In this document: in pieces, positions 20,455-29,757 of the stretch
How positions within the stretch are numbered: the stretch's first letter is position 1
How the letters are laid out: each line of letters starts with the position of its first letter
Assembly: GCF_002808045.1 (NCBI RefSeq)
Contig: NZ_CP025000.1
Span: forward strand, 1,612,001-1,676,000
Direction of reading: 5' to 3'
DNA: 64,000 nucleotides
Source of the DNA: Idiomarina sp. X4
GTDB lineage: Bacteria; Pseudomonadota; Gammaproteobacteria; Enterobacterales; Alteromonadaceae
The notes under the pieces: generated by a model
What the model was told of the DNA's origin: nothing
What the model saw: the letters and a program-made list of their open reading frames with translations, nothing else
The model's database searches: none
Made by a program: the position numbers and the translations under genes

Positions 20455-20482
20455 AAGGCTGACTTTAACTAAAGCCAGCCTT
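20455..20482 (+). terminator. Intrinsic terminator after the small lipoprotein gene
   Basis: AAGGCTGACTTT (20455-20466) pairs with AAAGCCAGCCTT (20471-20482) with a single mismatch and a short loop. GGCGGTTTTATTG follows. It lies between convergent genes and best fits termination of the plus-strand transcript. Confidence 0.65.
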
Positions 20483-20489
20483 GGCGGTT

Positions 20490-20984
20490 TTATTGTTCTA
20501 ATTTACGCTCAACGTCGGCTTTTAACTCTTTTCGCAAACCCAGCATAAATACAACTTCGGTCACGACAAACAGGGGACCGACGGCTAAGCCCATAATGTC
20601 GTCAACAAAAGCCGGTTTGCGACCTTCGAAGTAATGGCCAATAAACTGGAATACCCAACCGACAACGAACAAGCCAATGGCCCAACTAAGCCAGAGTTCT
20701 GTTGGCATGGCGGCAAAATAGCGCCCGGCAGCTAGTGCAAGCCAAAGCAACGCGGTCATCAGCAGACCTAATGGAATATCCAGCCGGATATAAAAAATGA
20801 TCGACAGAAAAACAGCGATGCTGGCCGGTGTAATAATCAAAAACTCCATGGGCAGCACTGGGCGCGAAAGCAGTGTTAAAATACCCACAACGATCATTGG
20901 AATGCCAATTAAATGCGTTGCCACATTCTTACGATTGCGGTGATAGGCGGCGTATTGTGACAAATGCTCGACGATGGTTTTCAT
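20490..20984 (-). CDS. Mpo1/DUF962-family membrane protein
   Basis: A 164-residue protein with four hydrophobic segments. It has the family's conserved histidines: H15 and H24 in YAAYHRNRKNVATH and H117 in GHYFEGRKPA. The yeast homologue Mpo1 is an Fe(II)-dependent 2-hydroxy fatty acid dioxygenase at the ER. Bacterial members are largely uncharacterised, and fatty-acid alpha-oxidation is only an inference. It follows the MBL-fold gene by 21 bases on the same strand, so the two are probably co-transcribed. Confidence 0.8.
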   Translation of the reverse strand: MKTIVEHLSQYAAYHRNRKNVATHLIGIPMIVVGILTLLSRPVLPMEFLIITPASIAVFLSIIFYIRLDIPLGLLMTALLWLALAAGRYFAAMPTELWLSWAIGLFVVGWVFQFIGHYFEGRKPAFVDDIMGLAVGPLFVVTEVVFMLGLRKELKADVERKLEQ

Positions 20985-21005
20985 AAGTGTTGTGCCATAG
21001 GGTGA

Positions 21006-21878
21006 TTAAAAAAGATTCAAAGGGATTTTAAGATACGTCTGACCGTTACCTTCAGCGGGCGGCATGTTGCCTGCGCGCATGTTGACTTGTACCGAAGGTA
21101 AAATCAGTCGAGGCATATCTAGCGTCTTGTCGCGCTCAGTGCGCATTTTCACAAACTCGTCTTCAGTCGTGTTGCCGCCGACGTGCACGTTGTTGCGTTT
21201 TTCTTCACCCACAGTGGTTTCAAAAGCATAGTGTTCACGGTTCGGGGCTTTATAGTCGTGGCACAAAAATATCCGTGTGTCGTCCGCAAGTGAAAATATC
21301 TTTTGAATTGAGTGATACAAGGTTCTGGCATCGCCACCAGGGAAGTCGCAACGTGCCGTCCCGTAGTCCGGCATAAATAGCGTATCGCCGACAAAAGCGG
21401 CATCGCCAATGACATAGGTCAGGCAGGCCGGTGTATGGCCTGGAGTATGTAACACGTGGGCTTCAAGGTGACCAATAGAAAAGGTGTCACCGTCAGCAAA
21501 TAGGCGGTCAAATTGACTGCCGTCTCGCGCAAACTCTGTCCCTGCATTAAAGGCCTTACCGAAGGTTTCCTGGACTGTTTTAATGTGCTCTCCAATGCCC
21601 AGCTTGGTGCCTGTTTTCTGTTGTAAATAAGGTGCTGCTGACAAATGGTCGGCATGAACGTGAGTTTCTAAAATCCACTCGACGGTAAGCTGCTTTTCTT
21701 TCACAAACGCAAGGATCGCCTCAGCAGATTCCGTTCTAGTACGTCCTGCCGCGTAGTCAAAGTCCAACACAGAGTCGATAATAGCGCAGTGCTTAGAGTC
21801 AGGGTCTTGCACGACGTAACTGTAGGTGTTTGTTGGCTCATCGAAGAAATGCTGAACGAGCGGAACTAGCTGTGACAT
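21006..21878 (-). CDS. MBL-fold hydrolase, persulfide-dioxygenase-like (Blh/ETHE1 group)
   Basis: A metallo-beta-lactamase-fold enzyme of 290 residues. Metal ligands are visible in HVHADH (H73, H75, D77, H78), HTPGHTP, VGDTLF and LCHDY. The insert MPDYGTARCDFPGGDA and the ending NMRAGNMPPAEGNGQTYLKIPLN are characteristic of bacterial persulfide-dioxygenase-like proteins, which oxidise glutathione persulfide. No rhodanese or sulfide:quinone reductase gene is adjacent, so the sulfide-oxidation role is inferred from family only. Confidence 0.85.
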   Translation of the reverse strand: MSQLVPLVQHFFDEPTNTYSYVVQDPDSKHCAIIDSVLDFDYAAGRTRTESAEAILAFVKEKQLTVEWILETHVHADHLSAAPYLQQKTGTKLGIGEHIKTVQETFGKAFNAGTEFARDGSQFDRLFADGDTFSIGHLEAHVLHTPGHTPACLTYVIGDAAFVGDTLFMPDYGTARCDFPGGDARTLYHSIQKIFSLADDTRIFLCHDYKAPNREHYAFETTVGEEKRNNVHVGGNTTEDEFVKMRTERDKTLDMPRLILPSVQVNMRAGNMPPAEGNGQTYLKIPLNLF

Positions 21879-22044
21879 AAAACAACCTTTTGTTTGAAAA
21901 AAATAAGCGATGGTTGTGGTTTGTTTATAACTGACTTAGTGCTCGGTGTGAAGTGCTAAGCCGTTAATTTTTATTGCTCAAAAGTTAACTAATAGTTAAC
22001 CTTTAGCTGTTATTTTTATTTCATAATTAAATAGGGGAATTTAA

Positions 22045-23931
22045 GTGGCTTTTGATTACGGCTCCATAGACTTAGGGCTTAAAAACCCGTTTAAAACAGA
22101 GGGACTTGTCACCACCTTGCGTGGCGGTATACAGCTAGTCGCGGCTGTATTTTTGCTGGTATCGGCGGCGGGCTCAGTCAAAGAAGACGCGCTTACCGGT
22201 TGGGTTCTGGCTATATTCGGTGTACTGCTGCTGATTGCAGGTATAAAAGTTATCAGTGCCGGCATTATGGCCATGCTTCGTTACTTTGTGGGGCGTAACC
22301 ACCCAACGTCCCTGGCTCGAAACTTTAGTAAGTCGGAGCGCAGTACCTCACAAGAAGAAATGCCTTATGTTGGCTATACCGATCGGGGCTTGGAAGAAAT
22401 GCTTATGGGTCGTAAAAATGCGACCTTTGTGGAGCCGGAAGGACTGTTGGCGCGCATTGCCCATACATTTTTTCCTAAGCTTCTATTTATGCCATACCCC
22501 GTGCGTAATATGGCGCAGCGTTTGCTTGGCGCCTGGGTTCGTACTCTTATCGCCATGATAGCGTTCGGTTTTGCTGCGTTTGTATCTTTGGCAGGTTTCG
22601 CTGGAGAGGCTGGGGAGCTCGCCTTTCCTGTTTATACCGTATTGCTGACGCTTTATTTAATTCAAGTATGGCGCAAAGCGGGAACATCCATTTCCCGAAA
22701 TGCAGAGCAGTCCATTGACTCAATGGGCGCAGGAGCTTTAGCGAAAACGGTTGTTTTCTCACTGTTACTGCCGGTTATTGTGGGGCTCGTATTTTCCTGG
22801 TGGATGTCTTCTGAAAGCGTGACAGCCTCAGAAGTAGAGGTTTGGTTTTCCGCGTTGCCTTCGTTTCATGCGGGGCTTTATCTAACAGGCATCGCATTGG
22901 GTGCATTAATATCTACTGCTATTTCAATTTTGCTACTTAAAAAGCGCCTTGCAAAAGCCAACCCGGTATCAGAAGTATCAGAGCTTCGTGAAAACTGGCA
23001 GGAGTCAGTGCATCCGAAAGAAATATTTATCAATCTCGACAATCTGGTCATGGCGAATCGCCGTTACAAAGAAGTGCCTAACCGCGTATATCGTGAGTTA
23101 AACCCTAGCTTGCAAGAGCAAGTAGACGGTAAGGGTGCATTTAATGGTGAGATGATCCAGGAAATACAGCCAAAAGTGAAAGACATGGAATTGGGTGGAT
23201 CGTTTGGTCAGTTCCGTTTTATAAGTCTGTTGCTGGGCAATTTGCTGTTTGTTGGCGGTATTATTGCAACCTTTCTCTTGGCTTATGAAGTGGCAGAAGT
23301 TGCTGCCTTCTTACGAGGCATTGACTACCAAGTGAATACATCTGCTGAGCTTTTAGCATTTGCGACTGTGGCGGTTGGCGCCATTCATGTCTTTTTAATT
23401 GGTTATTTGTTGAAGGCGTTTGCCCACTTGCTGGCGAATGTAGCACATTTATTCTTCGCCGAGATCCAGTTTGAGTCGTTACTTATTTATTTTAAATGTG
23501 AAGGTACATTCACCGAGTCTAAAATATCAACCGGAACCGGTATTCACGACAGCACACGCTCTGAAAATACGCTGGTTAGAAGCAGTATTACCCCTTGGGT
23601 TATTGTTTCCAGATTAGTAACGACGACCTTTGCTGCTACCGGTATGAGAAATCTGGAGCACCCGCGGCATATTCTGGAAATGCACAGAGCCGATGCGGAG
23701 CTCGAGAGTATACGAAGCGATGTGATAGACTTTTTGAAAGACAGAGAGTCAATAGCGTCGCTGACCAGCAAGCGTGATTTGGGTAATGCCTCGCAAATTC
23801 ATCAGCTTAATGAGCAGACTCGTGCGATTCCGGGCTCTCAAGAACGTTTAGATGAGAAGCAGCAAACGTCTGATGAGGAAGCCGCCGGTTACCTCCGGCA
23901 GGAAGAAGACTTAAATAACGACAAGCCGTAA
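22045..23931 (+). CDS. Large multi-pass membrane protein of unknown function
   Basis: I do not recognise this 628-residue protein. About eight hydrophobic segments can be seen in two groups. Four to six lie before residue 300, and two more lie around 390-455. Between them is a soluble stretch (about 300-385) with conserved-looking KEIFINLDNLVMANRRYKEVPNRVYRE. The C-terminal 150 residues are soluble and charged, ending in a Glu- and Asp-rich tail. FTESKISTGTG and LEHPRHILEMHRAD may form a cytoplasmic domain. The start is GTG, preceded by AGGGG. ChaC follows after 10 bases and is probably in the same transcript. Confidence 0.65.
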   Translation: MAFDYGSIDLGLKNPFKTEGLVTTLRGGIQLVAAVFLLVSAAGSVKEDALTGWVLAIFGVLLLIAGIKVISAGIMAMLRYFVGRNHPTSLARNFSKSERSTSQEEMPYVGYTDRGLEEMLMGRKNATFVEPEGLLARIAHTFFPKLLFMPYPVRNMAQRLLGAWVRTLIAMIAFGFAAFVSLAGFAGEAGELAFPVYTVLLTLYLIQVWRKAGTSISRNAEQSIDSMGAGALAKTVVFSLLLPVIVGLVFSWWMSSESVTASEVEVWFSALPSFHAGLYLTGIALGALISTAISILLLKKRLAKANPVSEVSELRENWQESVHPKEIFINLDNLVMANRRYKEVPNRVYRELNPSLQEQVDGKGAFNGEMIQEIQPKVKDMELGGSFGQFRFISLLLGNLLFVGGIIATFLLAYEVAEVAAFLRGIDYQVNTSAELLAFATVAVGAIHVFLIGYLLKAFAHLLANVAHLFFAEIQFESLLIYFKCEGTFTESKISTGTGIHDSTRSENTLVRSSITPWVIVSRLVTTTFAATGMRNLEHPRHILEMHRADAELESIRSDVIDFLKDRESIASLTSKRDLGNASQIHQLNEQTRAIPGSQERLDEKQQTSDEEAAGYLRQEEDLNNDKP

Positions 23932-23941
23932 CGGGAGAAGT

Positions 23942-24520
23942 ATGTCGCAAAATACCATAGCCGAAAACAAAAAACGTCAGGACTTAAGTGGCCACAGTGA
24001 GGTTTGGCTTTTCGGCTATGGGTCGTTGATTTACAAAGTCGACTTTCCATACTTAGAGCGTGCGCCGGCTTATATTGAAGGCTGGTCACGACGCTTTTGG
24101 CAGGGTTCTCATGATCATCGAGGTACGCCGGAAGCACCGGGGCGCGTGTTGACTTTAATTGAGACTCCGGGAGAGAAATGTACAGGGATGGCCTACAAAG
24201 TAACGCCGGATGTGTTTGAGCACTTAGATCACCGCGAGAAGAACGGCTATTTGCGTTTTACGACACCCATGACCTTTCGAGACGGCAGTCAGCAGGAAGG
24301 GTTGGTTTATATTGCGACCGAAGACAATCAGGCATTCTTGGGTCCCGCCAGCAGTGAAGAGTTGGCTAAGCATATAGGTAGCGCCTCAGGACCCAGTGGA
24401 CCAAACAGTGAGTACTTAGTGAAACTGCAGCTGGCGCTTGAACAGCTAAATGTCCACGACCCGCATGTTTACGACATTTATCAACAAATTTGCCATCAAA
24501 AGCCGCAGGATATTATTTAA
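23942..24520 (+). CDS. chaC: ChaC-type gamma-glutamylcyclotransferase
   Basis: Breaks down glutathione to 5-oxoproline and Cys-Gly in the cytoplasm. The 192-residue protein has the family signature VWLFGYGSLIYK (the YGSL loop at 26-29 binds the gamma-glutamyl group) and the presumed catalytic Glu99 in HLDHREKNGY. GWSRRFWQGSHDHRGTP is also diagnostic of ChaC. Its gene follows the unknown membrane protein by 10 bases and overlaps the convergent GGDEF-EAL gene by eight bases. Confidence 0.9.
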   Translation: MSQNTIAENKKRQDLSGHSEVWLFGYGSLIYKVDFPYLERAPAYIEGWSRRFWQGSHDHRGTPEAPGRVLTLIETPGEKCTGMAYKVTPDVFEHLDHREKNGYLRFTTPMTFRDGSQQEGLVYIATEDNQAFLGPASSEELAKHIGSASGPSGPNSEYLVKLQLALEQLNVHDPHVYDIYQQICHQKPQDII

Positions 24521-26189
24521 TTCGCTCCCATGGAAGCGCTTTTTTGGGAACTGGTGGTGTCAAAACAGAGCCTTGCAGCTCTTCACAGCCTATGTGTTTC
24601 AACAGCAATAATTGTTGTTTACTGTTGACGCCTGTCGCAATGGTTCGAAGGCCTTTAGCATGAGCTATTTTGACAATAGAAGCGAGCTGGCGTTTAGCGT
24701 CGCTGTTTGATCCGGCTGAGTGTATCAATTCGTCGGATAGTTTTATGGCATCCACCGGCAGTTTAAAGAGCGATTGAATGGTGGAGAATCCCTCGCCAAA
24801 ATGGTCCGCGATAATATTACAGCCAATATTATGCAGCTTTTCTAAATAAGTTCGTGTTTTAGGGGGAAGGTTCATTAATGCCGAGTCCAGAACTTCTACG
24901 CAAATACGAGTGGGCGGGTAATCCGTTGTTTGTATTTTATTCGCCAGTGCGTATAAAACATTGGGCTCCACGTCTTCGCCCAGAGAAATATCGATAGAGA
25001 CCTTAGGTTGCCGTTGCTGCTGAGCAAATTGACTTAAGTCCGCAAAACACGACTCAATCATCCACATTAAATAATCTTTAGTTAACTGGTTTTCTTTAAT
25101 CATTGAGGCAAACTCGCTAAAAATAATGTCGCCTCTGGTTGGATGGAGCCATCGACTCGATACCTCTAACGTCTCAAAATGCCCGGTGACGGTGCTTAAT
25201 CGTGGCTGATAAAGTAACGATATTTCATTATTGATCAGGGCATCTTTAAACTGCTTTGAAAAACTTGACTGTTGTTGAGCTGGTTCGCTTTCATCAAAAA
25301 ATGACAGGATATCGCCGGTGTCTTTTACCCGATAGGCGCGGTCGCGTGAACGCTTGAGTACCTCTTGAGAACTTTCTGTTAATTGTCGCTTATTCACCCG
25401 CAGAATACTGGCGCTGGGAGCGAGTTGGTAGGACGTACCATCTTCCGCCTGAACTTCTTTTTGCAGATACTCTTTCAGGTTATCCTGAACGTTGTGGTTT
25501 TCTTTTTCTGCAGCATGCTGCACGCCGATAAGTTCATTGTCGGAAGCTTGTCCAAAGTGAACCTGATTACCTAACAATTCACTCAATTGCTTGGCCATCA
25601 ACTTGACCAGCCTGTGAGCTTTCTCGGTGCCTATTTTTTGTTGAATGTCGTCGAAGTTTTTTAGGCGAATGTCAATAATATCAAACAGGGATTCATCACT
25701 TAAACGGGGGTTTTTAGACAAGCTTTTAAAATATCCTAGCAATGCTTTGATATTCGGCAGTCCCGTTTCTTGATGGCGGAACTTAGCGTGTTGTTCTCGG
25801 CGGAGAGTGGTTTTTAATGTGCTTGAGACCAAACCGGTGATAACCGGAACAAAGGTGCAACTCATCAGCAAAAAGACCCACCCAGTTGACACTAAGTTAT
25901 CGCTGATGAATGGAGAGGAAAGGGCAAAAGGCCCCATGACTATCGCGACAATGGCCCCAAACAACAGCCCCACTCTAAAACCGAATAATAAACCGACGAT
26001 AGCCAGCGGAATATAAATGAGTGAACTATAAATACTAGGTAACCCACCAGAGCTGATAACCAACCGTACTATCGTAGCGCTTAAAACCAGTAAAACGAAG
26101 CTAACGATAAAAACGCTTTCCGTTTGCATTCGTAATGCCTTAATCAGTACCGTCTGAAAAAATCGGCTTACTTTTGAAAAGGTTACCAT
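24513..26189 (-). CDS. Degenerate GGDEF-EAL membrane protein
   Basis: An N-terminal membrane region of about five hydrophobic segments (about 25-130) is followed by a GGDEF-like domain in which the signature reads ASDNEL. An EAL-like domain closes the chain, with EVS in place of EAL. In the EAL part the metal-binding motif DDFG reads DHFG, the Asn of the ISxN strand is Asp (VSIDIS), and the later catalytic Glu is Gly (ATGVNS). The Lys of DAIKLS is kept. Neither c-di-GMP synthesis nor hydrolysis is expected, so a sensory, binding or CsrD-like regulatory role is likelier. It lies tail to tail with chaC. Confidence 0.8.
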   Translation of the reverse strand: MVTFSKVSRFFQTVLIKALRMQTESVFIVSFVLLVLSATIVRLVISSGGLPSIYSSLIYIPLAIVGLLFGFRVGLLFGAIVAIVMGPFALSSPFISDNLVSTGWVFLLMSCTFVPVITGLVSSTLKTTLRREQHAKFRHQETGLPNIKALLGYFKSLSKNPRLSDESLFDIIDIRLKNFDDIQQKIGTEKAHRLVKLMAKQLSELLGNQVHFGQASDNELIGVQHAAEKENHNVQDNLKEYLQKEVQAEDGTSYQLAPSASILRVNKRQLTESSQEVLKRSRDRAYRVKDTGDILSFFDESEPAQQQSSFSKQFKDALINNEISLLYQPRLSTVTGHFETLEVSSRWLHPTRGDIIFSEFASMIKENQLTKDYLMWMIESCFADLSQFAQQQRQPKVSIDISLGEDVEPNVLYALANKIQTTDYPPTRICVEVLDSALMNLPPKTRTYLEKLHNIGCNIIADHFGEGFSTIQSLFKLPVDAIKLSDELIHSAGSNSDAKRQLASIVKIAHAKGLRTIATGVNSKQQLLLLKHIGCEELQGSVLTPPVPKKALPWERIK

Positions 26190-26300
26190 TATTCCTACTT
26201 ATAATATCGTGTTATGTTAATCGGTTATTATCTCGCATTAGAGTGTGTTTAATGTTATCTACTGTCAAGTAGAGCTATTTTAGTCCCGATGGAGGGTATC

Positions 26301-27374
26301 GTGAGAGAGTCACTGGAAAGACGCTCATTTGTGCTAGCGCTGGCATTGGTAAGTGTTGCGTTCGCGCTAGTGTTGCAGCCGTTTTGGGGCGCCATCTTTT
26401 GGGCCTGCGCGGTCGCTGTTATTTTTTTCCCGTTGCAGGAAAAGCTCAAAAGTGTGTTTGGCGACAAGCCGAACCGGGCGGCGTTAAGCACATTAATGGT
26501 CGCCTTGTTCATTGTTGTGTTGCCGGTTTTAGGCATTGCCTATTCATTTGTGCAGGAAGGCTTAAGTTTTTACCAAAAGTTAGACTCCGGTAAGGTCAAC
26601 CCGGGTGAGTTTTTCGAGGAAATAAGAACGGCGTTTCCGTTTATTAATGACCTGCTTGCTCAGTTTGATATTACGCCAGCCGACGTTAGAGAGCGCCTGT
26701 CATCATTTGCTGTGACGGCAAGCCGAATGTTGGCGGAGCAAGCACTCAGCATTGGGCAAAACACCTTCGCTTTTATTATGAGCGTCGCACTAATGCTGTA
26801 TTTGACCTTCTTTTTGCTTCGCGACGGTAAGCAAATTTTGCAAGTGTTAATGAAGGCGTTACCACTGGGTGACGAGCGTGAGCGGAAGCTCTTTCAAAAG
26901 TTCGCGGAGGTCACCCGAGCCACCGTAAAAGGCAATATTGTTGTCGCTATGGTTCAGGGCGCATTAGGTGGGCTGATATTCTGGCTGCTTGGTATTCCCG
27001 GCCCTATTTTATGGGGCGTAGTGATGGCGTTCTTGTCATTAATACCGGCGGTAGGCGCGAGTTTGGTTTGGTTGCCGGTGTCGGTTTACTTGTTTGCAAC
27101 CGGAAGCTGGATTGCGGGCGCTATTTTGGTGGCGTACGGTGCAATTGTTATTGGGTTGGCGGACAACGTGCTGCGCCCTCTGTTGGTTGGTCGTGACACT
27201 AAGTTACCCGACTATTTGGTCCTGTTCTCAACGCTGGGCGGCATTGCGCTGTTCGGTATCACCGGCTTTGTGCTGGGACCACTTATTGCTGCGCTATTCC
27301 TGGTGTTTTGGCAGCTGTTTATGACTGAGTTTAATACCACCGATGTCTATGAAGACGATAAGCCGCAGCGTTAA
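26301..27374 (+). CDS. AI-2E family (PerM-like) membrane protein
   Basis: A 357-residue protein with about seven to eight hydrophobic segments in the AI-2E/PerM pattern. The FLLRDGKQI segment, the stretch VVAMVQGALGGLIFWLLGIPG and the C-terminal SLIPAVGA, DNVLRPLLVG and LGGIALFGITGFVLGPL are typical. Some members export autoinducer-2 and others act as Na+/H+ antiporters, so the substrate is unassigned. The GTG start is preferred because GGAGGG sits five bases upstream. An ATG four codons earlier overlaps that ribosome site. It overlaps the convergent cfa gene by four bases. Confidence 0.85.
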   Translation: MRESLERRSFVLALALVSVAFALVLQPFWGAIFWACAVAVIFFPLQEKLKSVFGDKPNRAALSTLMVALFIVVLPVLGIAYSFVQEGLSFYQKLDSGKVNPGEFFEEIRTAFPFINDLLAQFDITPADVRERLSSFAVTASRMLAEQALSIGQNTFAFIMSVALMLYLTFFLLRDGKQILQVLMKALPLGDERERKLFQKFAEVTRATVKGNIVVAMVQGALGGLIFWLLGIPGPILWGVVMAFLSLIPAVGASLVWLPVSVYLFATGSWIAGAILVAYGAIVIGLADNVLRPLLVGRDTKLPDYLVLFSTLGGIALFGITGFVLGPLIAALFLVFWQLFMTEFNTTDVYEDDKPQR

Positions 27375-28486
27375 AGCTGCGGTCTTAAATAACCGTCGAG
27401 CTGACCTTTAGGCGACAGTACCCACTGCCAAAGCTGAATGTCGCGGGCGCGAAAAGCGCCTGCACAGGAAAGCAGATAATATTTCCACATACGATAAAAC
27501 TCGTCGTCAAACTGTGCTTTCAGTTGAGGCCATGAGGCATCGAAGTTCTCAAACCAGGCCATAAGGGTTTTGTCATAATAAGCGCCAAAATTATGAAGAT
27601 CTTCGCAGACAAACTTTTGTTCCAACGCTTGCCCAATTTGAGAAATAGACGGAATTTCTCCATTGGGAAAAATGTACTTACTAATCCATGGGTCGGCGGC
27701 GGTATCGCTGACATTTTTGCCAATGGTATGTAGTAGGAAAAGGCCGTCCGGTTTGGTGCAGCGCAGAGCGACGTCCATATAGTCGTCGTAGTTTTTCTGG
27801 CCAACGTGTTCAAACATACCCAGGCTAATCACCCGGTCAAATTGCTCGTTTAAGTCACGATAGTCCTGTAAACGGAACTCGACAGGTAGTCCTTCACAGC
27901 GTTTCTCGCCCAGTGCGACTTGCTCTTTGGATATAGTCACGCCAACGCATTTTACGCCGTAATTTTCGGCGGCGTACTTCATAAAGCTGCCCCAACCACA
28001 GCCTATGTCTAGCACCGTCATGCCAGGCTTAAGCCCAAGCTTTTGACAGCAAAGCTCTAGCTTGTGACGTTGGGCATCGTCGACATTGTCGGCTTTTTCC
28101 CAATAACCGCAGGTGTAGACCATATTCTCATCAAGCATTGCCTGATACAGATCGTTGCCCATGTCATAGTGGTGCTGGCCCACTTTCCATGCGCGTGATT
28201 TGTCCTGCAAATTAAACAAACGACTTTTTAGTGAGTGAAAAATAAGGCGAGCCGGGTTTACTTCGTCCTGAATGCCGGAACGCAGTAGTTTAAAAAAGAA
28301 CTGATCAAGAGACTCGGCGTCCCACAGGCGAGCCATGTAAGACTCGCCGAGTCCTAGGTTCCCACGAGACAAAGCCTCATCAAAAACAGACTCGTCATGA
28401 ACTTGCATATCCCAGGCCCGGTTTCCGTTAATGCGAATATCGGCCTTGGCTAATAATTCCTCAACATACGCTTTGGACGTTGCCAT
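27371..28486 (-). CDS. cfa: Cyclopropane-fatty-acyl-phospholipid synthase
   Basis: Methylenates cis double bonds of membrane phospholipid acyl chains using SAM, acting at the inner membrane surface. The 371-residue sequence matches E. coli Cfa (382). It has the N-terminal DIRINGNRAWDMQVHD, the middle SRAWKVGQHHYDMGNDLYQAMLD, SAM motif TVLDIGCGWGSF (157-168), and the C-terminal SCAGAFRARDIQLWQWV. In many bacteria cfa is induced in stationary phase through RpoS. No promoter is obvious here. Convergent with the AI-2E gene. Confidence 0.95.
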   Translation of the reverse strand: MATSKAYVEELLAKADIRINGNRAWDMQVHDESVFDEALSRGNLGLGESYMARLWDAESLDQFFFKLLRSGIQDEVNPARLIFHSLKSRLFNLQDKSRAWKVGQHHYDMGNDLYQAMLDENMVYTCGYWEKADNVDDAQRHKLELCCQKLGLKPGMTVLDIGCGWGSFMKYAAENYGVKCVGVTISKEQVALGEKRCEGLPVEFRLQDYRDLNEQFDRVISLGMFEHVGQKNYDDYMDVALRCTKPDGLFLLHTIGKNVSDTAADPWISKYIFPNGEIPSISQIGQALEQKFVCEDLHNFGAYYDKTLMAWFENFDASWPQLKAQFDDEFYRMWKYYLLSCAGAFRARDIQLWQWVLSPKGQLDGYLRPQL

Positions 28487-28557
28487 AACATTTGGTCCAT
28501 TCTTTACAGAAATGTCGCATTAACTTAACAGGAAGCTATAACCCTGACAATGACTAC

Positions 28558-29745
28558 TCATTGTCCTTCGGGAGAGCGAATAAATTCCGGGTAAGCCTCT
28601 ACACCGCAGTCAACTTTGTCGAGCCCGGCATATTCCTCCTCTTTCGTCACCCTGATACCCAGAGTCACTTTCAGTAAGCCCCAAACTAAGAGACTGGTCA
28701 GAAAACCCCAGGCGAGAATGATCGATAGACCGATAAACTGTGTCAGGAATACGGCACTTGAATCACTCAGCGGCACCACAAGCGTACCGAATATACCGAT
28801 AACGCCATGAACAGATATCGCCCCAACGGGATCATCAATGTGCAGTTTATCTAAGACGATAATGGACAGAACAACGATAATGCCGGCGACGAGACCAATC
28901 GTTGCCGCTAACCAACTCGGCGGTGTTACTGGCTGCGCCGTAATGGCGACCAACCCAGCCAGTGCGCCGTTTAAAATCATGGTCAGGTCAGCTTTTTTAA
29001 AAAATACTTTGGTAAACGCGTAGGCTGCGACGGTTCCGCCGGCAGCGGATAGGTTGGTGTTGACGAAAGCTGAGGCAATAGCGTTGGCGTCATCGGCCGA
29101 ACTTAACGCTAACTGGGAACCTCCATTAAAGCCAAACCAGCCGAACCATAAAATCAACGTACCTAACGTGGCTAAAGGCATATTCGCGCCAGGTATCGCC
29201 ATGACCGCGCCGCTTCGAGAGTATTTGCCAAGTCTCGGGCCAAGCAGCAGAACCGCAGCAAAAGCGGCAGATGCGCCGGTTAAGTGGACAATACTTGATC
29301 CCGCAAAGTCGACAAAACCAAGCTCTGCTAGGAAACCGCCACCCCAACTCCAGGCGCCCTGTACAGGGTATATTAGAGCGCTTAATGCAATACAAAAAAT
29401 TAAGAAGCTATTGAGTTTCATACGCTCTGCTACAACGCCTGAAACAATAGACATTGCAGTGGCAACAAACACCATTTGAAAAAAGAAACCGGCATCGGCT
29501 GAATGGGCAGTAGGCGCTGCATCCGGGTACATGACCGAGTAACCAATAAATAGGTAACTAAGGCAGGCTAATGCATACAAGGTGATGTTTTTGGTGAGTA
29601 TTTCTGTCGTGTTTTTCGCTCTTACCAGGCCGGCTTCGAGCATTGAAAAGCCGGCTGCCATCCACATAACCAAGGCACCGGAGATGAGCAAAAAGAAGGT
29701 ATCTAAAACAAAGGGAAGCTGAGCCAGTTGCTGCTGATAATCCAT
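28558..29745 (-). CDS. amtB: Ammonium transporter
   Basis: An Amt-family channel of 395 residues with eleven expected membrane helices. Family signatures include FFLLISGALVMWMAAGFSMLEAG, the region GGFLAELGFVDFAGSSIVHLTGA, and FGWFGFNGGS. It has no clear cleavable signal peptide, unlike E. coli AmtB. It sits 12 bases after glnK on the same strand, the universal glnK-amtB arrangement in which GlnK blocks the channel when nitrogen is plentiful. It should share the NtrC-type control seen upstream of glnK. Confidence 0.95.
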   Translation of the reverse strand: MDYQQQLAQLPFVLDTFFLLISGALVMWMAAGFSMLEAGLVRAKNTTEILTKNITLYALACLSYLFIGYSVMYPDAAPTAHSADAGFFFQMVFVATAMSIVSGVVAERMKLNSFLIFCIALSALIYPVQGAWSWGGGFLAELGFVDFAGSSIVHLTGASAAFAAVLLLGPRLGKYSRSGAVMAIPGANMPLATLGTLILWFGWFGFNGGSQLALSSADDANAIASAFVNTNLSAAGGTVAAYAFTKVFFKKADLTMILNGALAGLVAITAQPVTPPSWLAATIGLVAGIIVVLSIIVLDKLHIDDPVGAISVHGVIGIFGTLVVPLSDSSAVFLTQFIGLSIILAWGFLTSLLVWGLLKVTLGIRVTKEEEYAGLDKVDCGVEAYPEFIRSPEGQ

Positions 29746-29757
29746 AATAGGTTCCTC

